Shown here: one piece after another, positions 43,220 through 53,100 of the stretch | How the letters are laid out: every line of letters begins with the position of its first letter | How positions within the stretch are numbered: the first letter of the stretch is position 1 | Origin: Gaetbulibacter sp. 4G1 | GTDB taxonomy: Bacteria > Bacteroidota > Bacteroidia > Flavobacteriales > Flavobacteriaceae | Assembly (NCBI RefSeq): GCF_002741945.1 | Contig: NZ_MDVN01000001.1 | Location: 186,001 to 250,000 of the forward strand | Length of the DNA: 64,000 nucleotides | Direction of reading: 5' to 3' | The notes under the pieces: model-generated | The model's input: only the letters and a program-made list of their open reading frames with translations | Told to the model about the DNA's origin: nothing | The model's database searches: none | Program-made: the position numbers and the translations under genes

Positions 43220-46030
43220 ATGAATAAAATTATAATGCTTTTCCTTTTTACAATAACGAGTATGTTTTGTAATACCATTTTTTCTCAAAATAATATTAGT
43301 GGAGAAGTAAAAGATAGACGAGGAAATCCTTTAGAAGGCGCAAACATTATTTTAACTCCAACTGGAAATAGTGCTACAACTAATTCTGATGGGGTTTTCA
43401 AAATAGATAATATCTCCTCTGGAAACTATGTAATAAACATCTCGTATTTAGGATATAAAACTATAGAGAAAACTGTTGAAATAACTAATAAAAATATAAC
43501 ACTTTCTTTTGTTTTAGAAGACGATTTGTTAAACCTACAAACTGTTGTAGTTACTGGAACTTTTGACCCTAGAATCCAATTAGAATCAAGCACTTCTGTA
43601 AGTATACTGAATTCAAAATCAATTCAACAAAACTATCCTCAAGGAACTGCTAGCTTACTTCAAAATATCCCAGGCACATTTACTGATGCATCTGCTGGCG
43701 AAGTTTATACAAAAGTCTATACACGAGGTATTTCGGCTTCTGCAGAAGATGATACAGGGTGGTATTATGTATCTCTTCAAGAAGATGGACTTCCTGTTAG
43801 TCTTGTTCAACATTCATATTATAGTCCAGATCTTTTTCATCGTGTAGATTTAACCACTCAAAAAGTAGAAGCATTAAGAGGAGGAAGTGCATCTATTACT
43901 GCCCTTAATGCACCTGGTGGTGTTTACAACTTTATTTCGCACGGTGTTAGAAATAAATTTGGAGGGGATATACAATTAACAACTGGTATGCAAGGTGAAG
44001 AAAATTATATTTACAAAATTGATGCTAATATTGGTGGCCCTCTAGGAAATAACTGGTTTTTTAATGCTGGTGGACATTACAGACATGATGATGGTGCAAG
44101 AGATACAGATTTCCCATTTAGTAAAGGTGGTCAGTTAAAATTTAATGTCATAAAAAAGAATGTACGAGGCTATCTAAAGTTTTATGGTAAAGTTTTAAAT
44201 GACAAAACTAATAGATATACTGGTGTTGCTGCTGTAAACTGGAACAATCCTACACCTGCTTTTGGGCAAGACTTTGAGTCAACTTCTCTTTTAATGCCTA
44301 GCTTTAATGCTAGCATTCCAGATGGAAGAAATTTGAATAAGAAAAATGCTTTTAACCCATCTCAGGGTGTTTACGCTAAAGATTTTTCATTAGGTTTTGA
44401 TTTTTTTCAAAATATAGGTAATAATTGGTCCTTAAAAAACAATATGAAATTTTCTGTAAAAGATGCCAATTGGCAAACTTCAATTAGTAATGCATTTGTT
44501 TCTTTAAATAACCCACTAGCCTATTTTATTAGTGGCGCAAGTTTTCCTATTGGCCAAATTGTTTTTAGAGACGCACAATCTGGTTCAGAGCTTGCTCGAC
44601 TTAATAACGCAGGAATTTTAGCAGGACAGCCCATTGAATATTTAGGCGAAGGCACATTACCTAATGATGCCATTATGGGAACTTCTGCATGGTATAAAGA
44701 CAATAAAGCTGATGAATATATGCATCAATTTATTTTACAAAAAAAATTAGAAAATCATGACATTTCAACTGGTTTTGATTTTGGTTTTTCAAACACCTCC
44801 CTATTTACCCAAGGTAGTTTTGCTTTTGTAACTTACGAACCAAACCCAAGAATGCTTCATGTCACACTTGAAAATCCTGGAGCCCCAGTAATTGAACTTT
44901 CCGATTCTAATGGTATTAGTAATTATGGCGGCTTATTTTTTGTAAACTCTAGAGCTAAAGTAACTCAAGCATCAACTTTTATTAATGATAGATGGAAAGT
45001 TTCAGATGATGTACATATAGATTTAGGGATACGATACGAAACTATTAAACACAAAGGAAGTAAAGATCGTTTTGCCCCGTTTACTCAAGGCGGAGGCTTA
45101 GATGGAAATAATAATACAGCTTACGATAATGGTATTTTATCTCCAACAGGTGAAAAAGATAATTTCAATTACAATTATAACTACTTATCTTTTTCAGGAG
45201 GTGTTAATTATAAATTTGATGACGATGGCGCTTTATTTGCTAGGTTTTCTCAAGGAAACAAAGCACCAGAATTAAATTATTATTTCAACAATTTCTCCAA
45301 TGTACCCATTAATAAAAAAGGAGAAGTACAAAAAATAAATCAAGCAGAAATAGGTATTAAATATAACCTTAAAAACTTCTCTTTTACAAGTACAATGTTT
45401 TGGAGCCAACTTAAAGATATTGGTATTGCTAATTTTGAGTTTGATTCAAGCGATAATAGCATTTTCTATACACCAATCCAGTTTAATACATCAAGAACAA
45501 TAGGTTTGGAATGGGAAAGTATTTATTCACCAATTCAAAATTTTATCTTTCGTTTTAACGGAATCATTCAAAATCCCAAAGCCACTAAATGGAAAGTTTA
45601 TGACGCTGCGGGTTCGGTTGACACAAGCGATGATAGTATTTTAGACTATTCAGGAAATGTATTACCATTTAACCCTAAATTAATGTTCAATCTTAGCAAT
45701 GAATATGAAAAAGATAAGGTTTCAGCATTTATTAAATGGCAGTTTATGGGCAAACGCGATGGCAATGTATCTAATGGATTTAAGCTTCCTGCTTATAGTA
45801 TTTTTAATGCAGGTGCTGGATATCAAATAAGCAAACACTTATCAGCAGATATATTAGTAACCAATCTTTTTAACTCGGAAGGATTAGCCAATTTTTTTGG
45901 CGCGAATAGTTTTGGTGCGAATGCAAACGGAGCAACCCCAGATTTTATTGCAGCCAATCCAGATGCTAGTTTTGTAGTTTTTCCTGTTTTACGCAGAAGA
46001 GCTTTATTAAAATTAAATTATAGTTTTTAG
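43220..46030 (+). CDS. TonB-dependent outer-membrane receptor (no SusD partner)
   Basis: A 936-residue receptor with a Sec signal peptide (about 1-22, ending IFSQ). Then come a carboxypeptidase-regulatory-like domain (about 24-100; ISGEVKDRRGNPLEGANI), a plug with VVTGTFDPRIQLESSTSV and VEALRGGSASITALNAPGGVYNFIS, and a barrel ending in RALLKLNYSF. The closing residues and the FSQGNKAPELNYYF strand are characteristic of TonB barrels. Unlike SusC it lacks an adjacent susD and the TonB-box region differs. It ends the right cassette (74 bp after the TMEM220-like gene) and may import the glycoside processed by the cassette. A terminator-like hairpin follows. Confidence 0.9.
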   Translation: MNKIIMLFLFTITSMFCNTIFSQNNISGEVKDRRGNPLEGANIILTPTGNSATTNSDGVFKIDNISSGNYVINISYLGYKTIEKTVEITNKNITLSFVLEDDLLNLQTVVVTGTFDPRIQLESSTSVSILNSKSIQQNYPQGTASLLQNIPGTFTDASAGEVYTKVYTRGISASAEDDTGWYYVSLQEDGLPVSLVQHSYYSPDLFHRVDLTTQKVEALRGGSASITALNAPGGVYNFISHGVRNKFGGDIQLTTGMQGEENYIYKIDANIGGPLGNNWFFNAGGHYRHDDGARDTDFPFSKGGQLKFNVIKKNVRGYLKFYGKVLNDKTNRYTGVAAVNWNNPTPAFGQDFESTSLLMPSFNASIPDGRNLNKKNAFNPSQGVYAKDFSLGFDFFQNIGNNWSLKNNMKFSVKDANWQTSISNAFVSLNNPLAYFISGASFPIGQIVFRDAQSGSELARLNNAGILAGQPIEYLGEGTLPNDAIMGTSAWYKDNKADEYMHQFILQKKLENHDISTGFDFGFSNTSLFTQGSFAFVTYEPNPRMLHVTLENPGAPVIELSDSNGISNYGGLFFVNSRAKVTQASTFINDRWKVSDDVHIDLGIRYETIKHKGSKDRFAPFTQGGGLDGNNNTAYDNGILSPTGEKDNFNYNYNYLSFSGGVNYKFDDDGALFARFSQGNKAPELNYYFNNFSNVPINKKGEVQKINQAEIGIKYNLKNFSFTSTMFWSQLKDIGIANFEFDSSDNSIFYTPIQFNTSRTIGLEWESIYSPIQNFIFRFNGIIQNPKATKWKVYDAAGSVDTSDDSILDYSGNVLPFNPKLMFNLSNEYEKDKVSAFIKWQFMGKRDGNVSNGFKLPAYSIFNAGAGYQISKHLSADILVTNLFNSEGLANFFGANSFGANANGATPDFIAANPDASFVVFPVLRRRALLKLNYSF

Positions 46031-46064
46031 TATATTTTAAAAACAAGTAACATATATAAAACTT

Positions 46065-46100
46065 TTAAAGCCTGTTGAGTTTTTTCTTTTCAGGCTTTAA
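46065..46100 (+). terminator. Probable terminator after the TonB receptor gene
   Basis: A 10-bp stem, TTAAAGCCTG (46065-46074) with CAGGCTTTAA (46091-46100), closes a T-rich 16-nt loop. It lies 35 bp after the receptor stop. No long T-run follows, so strength is uncertain. Confidence 0.55.
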
Positions 46101-46210
46101 TATTTGAAAATGACTCGTGCGAAATCGTTTTCCCGTTAATAACTTTTTGATTTACAAGCCCTTTTTAGTAAATCACCCCTGTTTTTGCATAAGTTTTTAA
46201 ATTAGATTTG

Positions 46211-46239
46211 TATACCTTGATATCATAAAGTTTGGTATA
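46211..46239 (+). promoter_or_regulatory. Inverted repeat upstream of the LacI-family gene
   Basis: TATACC (46211-46216) and GGTATA (46234-46239) form an inverted repeat with a 17-nt spacer, ending about 30 bp before the start codon. A near-consensus -7 box (TAAAGTTTG, one extra base) lies between the arms. It could be an operator for autoregulation of the xylose operon. LacI-family sites are usually contiguous palindromes, so this is tentative. Confidence 0.3.
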
Positions 46240-46268
46240 AAAAGAAAAAACTTAAAATAAGCTTAAGT

Positions 46269-47291
46269 ATGAAACCTAAAACAACCATGAAAAGCATTGC
46301 TGAAGAGCTTGGTGTTTCTGTTTCTACGGTTTCAAAAGCATTAAAAGACAATCCGAGAATAAGCAAAGAAACTCGAAAAAAAATACAAGCCTTTTCTAAA
46401 TTATTAAATTACCAGCCCGATGCACGCGCTATAAATCTGCGTAAAAATGTTTCTAAAGTTATTGGTGTTGTTATTCCTGAAATAACAAATCATTTCTTTA
46501 CAACAGTTATTAAAGGCATTGATTATATGACAAAGAAACGTGGTTATCAAGTAATGATTTGTTTGTCTAATGAATCCTATATAGAAGAAGTCAAGAACAT
46601 AAAACTTCTAACTTCAGGCAGTGTAGATGGGTTATTAATTTCCATTTCTTCAGGCACACAAAAAAAAGGTCATTACGATCATTTATTCAATATAAAAAAC
46701 AATCATCTACCTATGGTTTTATTTGATAGAACCGAAGATTTTATTGGCTGCGATATGGTAAAAGCTGATGATATAGGTGGAGCTTATAATGCTACAAAAA
46801 CATTAATTAAATCTGGCTGTAAGCGAATTGCACTAATTAATTTTAAACCATACATCAATATAGGAAAAGAGCGTAAAATGGGTTATTGTATGGCGCTAGA
46901 CGAGTATGGTATTAAAGAGAATCGTTCATTAATTTTTGAAGTCGATGAAGAAAAAGATCTTTTTAAACAAATTGAAAAGATTTTCAATTTAAATCCGCTT
47001 CCAGATGCCATTTTTGCAGTTAAAGAAGATTTTGCAGCCATAGCAATAAAGTTGGCTTTAAAAAAAGGGTTAAAAATACCAGAAGATATTTCATTAATAA
47101 GCTTTGTAAATGGTTTAATTTCTGAATATTCATCTCCTTCTATAACGGCTGTTATCCAACACGGCTACAATATGGGAAAAATGGCAGCAGAATTATTAAT
47201 TGATAGAATTGAAAACAAAACCACGAAAAAACCTTATGAAACTAAAGTTATTGCAACACGCTTAAAACATCGCGATTCAACAAAAAAATAA
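46269..47291 (+). CDS. LacI-family transcriptional regulator, probable xylose operon regulator
   Basis: A 340-residue protein. The N-terminal HTH is TMKSIAEELGVSVSTVSKALKDNPRISKETRKKI, followed by the hinge LNYQPDARAINLRKN and a periplasmic-binding-protein-like sensor domain (VIGVVIPEITNHFFTTVIKGI; LIKSGCKRIALINFKP; PDAIFAVKEDFAAIAIKLALKKG). It lies 12 bp upstream of xylulokinase in the same orientation, so it probably senses xylose or a derivative and controls its own operon. A second ATG at codon 7 would also give a complete HTH. Confidence 0.92.
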   Translation: MKPKTTMKSIAEELGVSVSTVSKALKDNPRISKETRKKIQAFSKLLNYQPDARAINLRKNVSKVIGVVIPEITNHFFTTVIKGIDYMTKKRGYQVMICLSNESYIEEVKNIKLLTSGSVDGLLISISSGTQKKGHYDHLFNIKNNHLPMVLFDRTEDFIGCDMVKADDIGGAYNATKTLIKSGCKRIALINFKPYINIGKERKMGYCMALDEYGIKENRSLIFEVDEEKDLFKQIEKIFNLNPLPDAIFAVKEDFAAIAIKLALKKGLKIPEDISLISFVNGLISEYSSPSITAVIQHGYNMGKMAAELLIDRIENKTTKKPYETKVIATRLKHRDSTKK

Positions 47292-47303
47292 ACTAATTTA
47301 ACT

Positions 47304-48785
47304 ATGTATTTACTAGGATTAGATATTGGTTCTTCATCTATCAAAGCAAGTTTGTTACAAGCTTCTGATGGTGTTGTATTAGCTCAAAATTTCGAACCTA
47401 AAGACGAAATGAATATTATTGCACATCACAATGGTTGGGCAGAACAAGATCCAGAACTCTGGTGGAACTATGTGAAATCAATAATTCCAAAATTAATAGA
47501 AGATACTCAAATAGATAAATCACTTATAACCGCGATAGGAGTTTCTTATCAAATGCATGGTCTTGTTTTAGTTGATAAAAACAAACAAGTTCTTAGACCG
47601 TCTATTATTTGGTGCGATAGTCGTGCATCAGAAATTGGTAAAGAAGCTTTTAATGTTTTAGGACAAGATTATTGCTTAGAAAATCTTTTAAATTCTCCTG
47701 GAAACTTTACCTCATCAAAACTAAAATGGGTTAAAGACAATGAGCCTGAAATTTTTGAACGTATATACAAAATAATGCTTCCAGGAGACTTTATTGCAAT
47801 GAAATTAACCAATAAAATCACGACAACCGTAAGTGGTTTATCTGAAGGTATTTTTTGGAATTTTAAAGAACATAAAATATCACTGACACTTTTAAAACAT
47901 TATGGTTTTGATAGCACTTTAATTCCAGAAATTCATGAAACTTTTAGTTCACATGGAACAATTACAAACGAAATTGCAAACCAATTAGGGCTTCCCGCTG
48001 GTATTCCAGTTTCATACAAATCTGGAGATCAGCCCAATAATGCCTTATCATTAAATGTTTTAAAGCCTGGTGAAATTGCAGCAACAGCAGGAACATCTGG
48101 TGTTATTTATGGTGTTGTTGATGAAGTAAAGCCCGATTTACGTTCCCGTGTTAATGTATTTGCTCATGTTAATTATAAGATTGAGCAACCACGATACGGC
48201 GTGTTAGCTTGTATTAATGGTACAGGAATATTAAATGCATGGCTTCGGAAAAATATAACCAATAGATTAAGCTACTCTGAAATAAATGAATTAGCTGCAA
48301 CTGTGGATGTGGGGTCAAATGGCTTACAAGTATTTCCTTTTGGAAATGGTGCAGAACGAATTTTAGGAGATGTAAATATAGGCTGTACATGGAAACATCT
48401 TAATTTTAACATTCACAAAAAAGCTCATTTATTACGAGCCGCACAAGAAGGCATTGTTTTTTCTTTTCAATATGGAATTGATATAATGAAATCCATGGGG
48501 CTAAAGTTAAATGTTATAAAAGCAGGAAATAGTAATATGTTTCAAAGTAACATTTTTAAAGAAACTTTGGCTACTCTATCTGGAGCACAAATCGACATCT
48601 ATAATACTGATGGTGCTATTGGCGCAGCTATAGGTAGCGGTATTGGCTCTGGGGTTTATAAATCTTCAGACGAAGCTTTTAGCCGTTTTAAAAAACTTGA
48701 GTCAATTCAACCAAATAAGGAAATGCAATCTAAGTTAGAAAACGCTTATCAAAATTGGAAAAAAGAATTGCAAAACATAAAATAA
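47304..48785 (+). CDS. xylB: Xylulokinase (FGGY family)
   Basis: A 493-residue FGGY carbohydrate kinase. The N-terminal phosphate-binding motif is LLGLDIGSSSIKASLLQ, and the sugar-site segments are SYQMHGLVLVDKNKQVLRPSIIWCDSR and YKSGDQPNNALSLNVLKPGE. The C-terminal ATP-site motifs are IKAGNSNMFQSNIF and DGAIGAAIGSGIG. It phosphorylates D-xylulose to xylulose-5-phosphate for the pentose phosphate pathway. It sits between a LacI-type regulator (12 bp) and xylose isomerase (25 bp), which makes the substrate assignment secure by context. Confidence 0.94.
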   Translation: MYLLGLDIGSSSIKASLLQASDGVVLAQNFEPKDEMNIIAHHNGWAEQDPELWWNYVKSIIPKLIEDTQIDKSLITAIGVSYQMHGLVLVDKNKQVLRPSIIWCDSRASEIGKEAFNVLGQDYCLENLLNSPGNFTSSKLKWVKDNEPEIFERIYKIMLPGDFIAMKLTNKITTTVSGLSEGIFWNFKEHKISLTLLKHYGFDSTLIPEIHETFSSHGTITNEIANQLGLPAGIPVSYKSGDQPNNALSLNVLKPGEIAATAGTSGVIYGVVDEVKPDLRSRVNVFAHVNYKIEQPRYGVLACINGTGILNAWLRKNITNRLSYSEINELAATVDVGSNGLQVFPFGNGAERILGDVNIGCTWKHLNFNIHKKAHLLRAAQEGIVFSFQYGIDIMKSMGLKLNVIKAGNSNMFQSNIFKETLATLSGAQIDIYNTDGAIGAAIGSGIGSGVYKSSDEAFSRFKKLESIQPNKEMQSKLENAYQNWKKELQNIK

Positions 48786-48810
48786 TCGATAACCTAAAAA
48801 TCATATAAAA

Positions 48811-50121
48811 GTGAGCACATACTTTCCAAAAATTAATAAAATTAAATTTGAAGGAAGACATTCTAAAAACCCTCTTTCTTTCAAATGGTACGATGAAAGC
48901 CAGGTCATTAATGGCAAAACAATGAAAACCCATTTAAAGTTTGCTGTTTCTTATTGGCATACCTTCTGCGGTGAAGGTGGAGACCCATTTGGTCCAGGAA
49001 CAAAAATATTTCCTTGGGCAGCTGCAAATAATGATCCTTTAACCGCAGCAAAGCATAAAATGGATGCAGCATTTGAGTTTATTGACAAACTTAGTATTCC
49101 TTTTTATTGCTTCCATGACACCGATTTAGTAGGAGATGGAAGTGTTTTTGAAATTGAAAAACGCTTACACAAAATATTGCCTTATGCTCAAAACAAACAA
49201 ACAGAATATGGTATTAAATTACTTTGGGGTACAGCAAATGTATTTTCTAATCCTCGTTACATGAATGGTGCCGCAACTAATCCAGATTTTAATGTACTAA
49301 CCAAGGCAGCGGTTCAAGTAAAAAACGCTATTGATGCCACTATAGCCCTTGATGGTTCTGGCTATGTATTTTGGGGAGGAAGAGAAGGTTATATGTCGTT
49401 GCTTAATACCAATATGAAAAAAGAAATAGAGCATTTAGCTATGTTCTTAACCAAGTCAAGAGATTATGCAAGGGCTCAAGGATTTAAAGGCACATTTTTT
49501 ATAGAACCTAAACCCATGGAGCCTACCAAACATCAATATGATTTTGATGCAGCTACGGTATTAGGCTTTCTAAACAAATTTGATTTGAATAACGATTTTA
49601 AATTAAATTTAGAAGTTAACCATGCAACATTAGCAGGGCATTCTTTCGCACATGAATTACAAGTAGCATCAGATGCTAATATGTTAGGAAGTATTGATGC
49701 TAATAAAGGTGATTATCAAAATGGTTGGGATACTGATGAATTTCCTACTAATATTTATGAAGTAACAGAAGCTATGATGATAATATTACAAAACAATGGC
49801 TTTGAACATGGTGGTATTAATTTTGATGCAAAAACAAGACGAAATTCTACAGATATGGAAGATTTATTTATCGCTCATATTAGTGGTATGGACACATTTG
49901 CTAGAGCACTTGTAACTGCAGAAAAAATACTATCAGATTCTGTTTATCTGGATATGAAGAAAAAAAGGTACGATTCGTTTAATTCTGGACCGGGTAAAGA
50001 TTTTGAACAAGGTAAACTAAGCTTACTAGATCTCAATCAGTTAGCTTCAAAACATGGGGAGCCAGAATTAAAAAGCGGCAAACAAGAATTATTAGAGCAA
50101 CTAATAAACAGCTATATATAA
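48811..50121 (+). CDS. xylA: Xylose isomerase
   Basis: A 436-residue enzyme of class II xylose isomerase length. The start is a GTG (48811); an in-frame stop lies a few codons upstream, and the first residues (TYFPKINKIKFEGRHSKNPLSFKWYD) align with the known N-terminus, so the GTG is right. Catalytic and metal motifs are FYCFHDTDLV (His-Asp), YVFWGGREGYMSLLNTN, FFIEPKPMEPTKHQYDFD (Glu, Lys), LEVNHATLAGHSFAHEL and GSIDANKGDYQNGWDTD. It converts D-xylose to D-xylulose. Third gene of the xylose operon, followed 34 bp later by the large redox lipoprotein gene. Confidence 0.96.
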   Translation: MSTYFPKINKIKFEGRHSKNPLSFKWYDESQVINGKTMKTHLKFAVSYWHTFCGEGGDPFGPGTKIFPWAAANNDPLTAAKHKMDAAFEFIDKLSIPFYCFHDTDLVGDGSVFEIEKRLHKILPYAQNKQTEYGIKLLWGTANVFSNPRYMNGAATNPDFNVLTKAAVQVKNAIDATIALDGSGYVFWGGREGYMSLLNTNMKKEIEHLAMFLTKSRDYARAQGFKGTFFIEPKPMEPTKHQYDFDAATVLGFLNKFDLNNDFKLNLEVNHATLAGHSFAHELQVASDANMLGSIDANKGDYQNGWDTDEFPTNIYEVTEAMMIILQNNGFEHGGINFDAKTRRNSTDMEDLFIAHISGMDTFARALVTAEKILSDSVYLDMKKKRYDSFNSGPGKDFEQGKLSLLDLNQLASKHGEPELKSGKQELLEQLINSYI

Positions 50122-50155
50122 CAAGAAGTATTAAATTAAACTTAACTTTTTTAAA

Positions 50156-53100
50156 ATGAAACCTAAACTAATAAAACCCTTTTTAATTCTCATCATAACT
50201 ATTATGTTGGCATCATGTAGTACAAAAGAAAAAAGAATACTTGTGTTTAGTAAAACAGAAGGTTTCAGACACGGTTCTATAGAGGCCGGAGTAGCTGCAT
50301 TAAAAAAGCTAGGAGAAGAAAATGAGCTTCAAGTCATTGCCACTGAAGATTCTAATTATTTTGTAGAAGATTCATTAAAACAATTTTCCGCAGTCGTTTT
50401 CTTAAATACAACAGGTAATATTTTAAATTACGAACAGCAAGCCGATTTTGAGCGCTATATACAAGCAGGTGGTGGTTTTGTGGGCATACACGCTGCTACA
50501 GACACCGAATACGATTGGCCTTGGTACAACAAGCTTGTAGGGGCTTATTTTGAAGGTCATCCAAGAATACAAGAGGCAACTCTTAATGTTATAGACAAAA
50601 ATCATAAATCGACTAAGAATCTTGAAGATACATGGCTAAAGGAAGATGAATGGTACAATTTTAAAGACATCAACCCAGACATTAATGTGCTAATCACCAT
50701 TGACGAAACCACTTATGAAGGCGGAACCAATGGCGAAAACCACCCTATTTCTTGGTACCATAATTTTGATGGAGGTTGTGCTTTTTACACAGAAATGGGA
50801 CATACCGATGATACTTATACAAACCCTTTATTTTTAAATCATTTATTAGGAGGTATTACATATGCTATTGGCAATAATAATCTAGATTATAGAAAAGCAA
50901 CGTCAGACCGTGTACCTCCTGAAAATCGTTTTGTTAAACAAGTCCTCGACTTTAACCTTAATGAACCTATGGAGTTAGATGAGCTACCAGGAGAAGGTAT
51001 TTTATTCATTGAGCGCCGTGGAGCATTAAAACTATTTGATTTTAAAACAGAACAGACCGAAACCATTGCTCAGATTGATCTTTTTTATGGAAATGAAGAC
51101 GGATTACTTGGTTTAGCAGTAGACCCAAACTACAAAAAGAATCATTGGATTTATTTGTTTTATTCGGCACCTGGTGACGAACCTCAGCAATACATCTCTC
51201 GATTTGATTTAATAGATAAAACTTTAAACCTTGATTCTGAAAAAATACTCCTCAAAATTCCTACTATAAGAGAATGTTGCCATAGTGGAGGTGCATTAGA
51301 ATTTGGTCCAGATGGAAACCTATTCATTACTTCTGGAGATAATACAAATCCTTTCGAATCCTCTGGCTATGCTCCTATTGATGAGCGCCCAGAAAGAGCG
51401 CTATGGGATGCTCAAAAATCGGCTGCGAACACTAATGATTTTAGAGGAAAAATATTGAGAATTAAGCCTGAAGACGATGGTACGTATTCCATACCTAAGG
51501 GAAATCTTTTTCCTGAAGGCACACCAAACACTAAACCTGAAATTTACGTTATGGGTTGTAGAAACCCATTCAGACCATCTATTGATAGTGAAACTGGCTA
51601 TCTTTATTGGGGAGACGTTGGTCCAGATGCAGGTGTAGGCAATCCAAATAGAGGCCCAAAAGGTATGGGAGAATTTGACCAAGCGAGAAAAGCAGGGTTT
51701 TGGGGGTGGCCTTATACTAGAGGAAACAATCAAGTATATAACGATTATAATTTTACAACTCAAGAATCGGGAGCAAAATTTAACCCTAATCACTTAGTCA
51801 ATGATTCTCCAAACAATACGGGATTAAAAGAACTCCCTGAAGCACAAGAATCATTAATCTGGTATTCCTATGATAAATCAGAAGAATTTCCATGGTTAGG
51901 GGTTGGTGGCGTAAACCCTATGGCAGGACCTATTTTTCACGCTTCAAATCATCCCAAGGGGAATGAATATATGTTTCCTAAATATTTTGAAGGAAAACTT
52001 ATTGTATATGAATGGATGAGAGATTGGATTTATGTGGTTACACTTGACAAAAAACATAATTATAAAAAAGCAGAACCGTTTATGCCTAACACCGAATTTT
52101 CGCATCCTATGGATATGATTTTTGGTCAGGATGGTAACCTATATGTTTTAGAATATGGTCAAAAATGGAATTCTCAAAACCTAGATGCTCGCTTAAACAG
52201 AATATCATTTATAAAAGGAAACAGAAAGCCTATAGCAAAAATCACTAATGATAAAAAGGTAGGTGCAACACCACTAACTGTTCAATTCTCAGCATCAGAA
52301 TCTTTAGATTACGATAACGACAAACTAACTTATAAGTGGTCTTTTACTAATGATGAAGTACAATCAACAGAGCTAAACCCTTCATTTACCTTTAATGAAT
52401 CTGGGACTTATACCGTAAGCTTAACAGTAACCGATAAAAAAGGAAAAACAGATACTGCGGAAACGAAACTTTTGGTAGGTAATGATCCTCCAGAACTAAC
52501 CATCCAAATAGACCCTGAAAACACGTCTTTTTGGGATTACAAAAAAGTAAATTATTCCGTAACAGTTAAAGACAAGCAAGATGGTAGCACTACAGATGGC
52601 TCTATAGATGCTAATAAAATAAAGGTGACTTTAGATTATATTCCTGAAGGAAACGATTTAATAAAAGCGACTTTAGGGCATCAACAAAACACAGTACCAG
52701 AAGGCAGAAAACTTATAGATGGAAGCGATTGTAAAGCCTGTCATGCCGATAAAGAAAAGGTAAACGGGCCTAGTTATATCGAGATTGCAGAAAAATACAC
52801 ATCCGATGATGTTGGCTATTTAATAAGTAAAATTATAAAAGGAGGAGCTGGTGTATGGGGAGAAACCATGATGTCTGCTCATCCTCAATTAAACCAAGAT
52901 GAAGTTGATAAAATGGTTAAATACATTTTATCACTAAAACCAGATCATGCTCCAGCTAAAAAGCAACTGCCAATAAAGGGCACAATAACGTTTGATAAGC
53001 ATATAGGGAGTAAAAATGAAGGCATGTATGTTTTAATGGCTTCTTATCTTGATAATGGTAACGAAGATCAACCAGAGTCTAATCTATCTACCAGGGAGCA

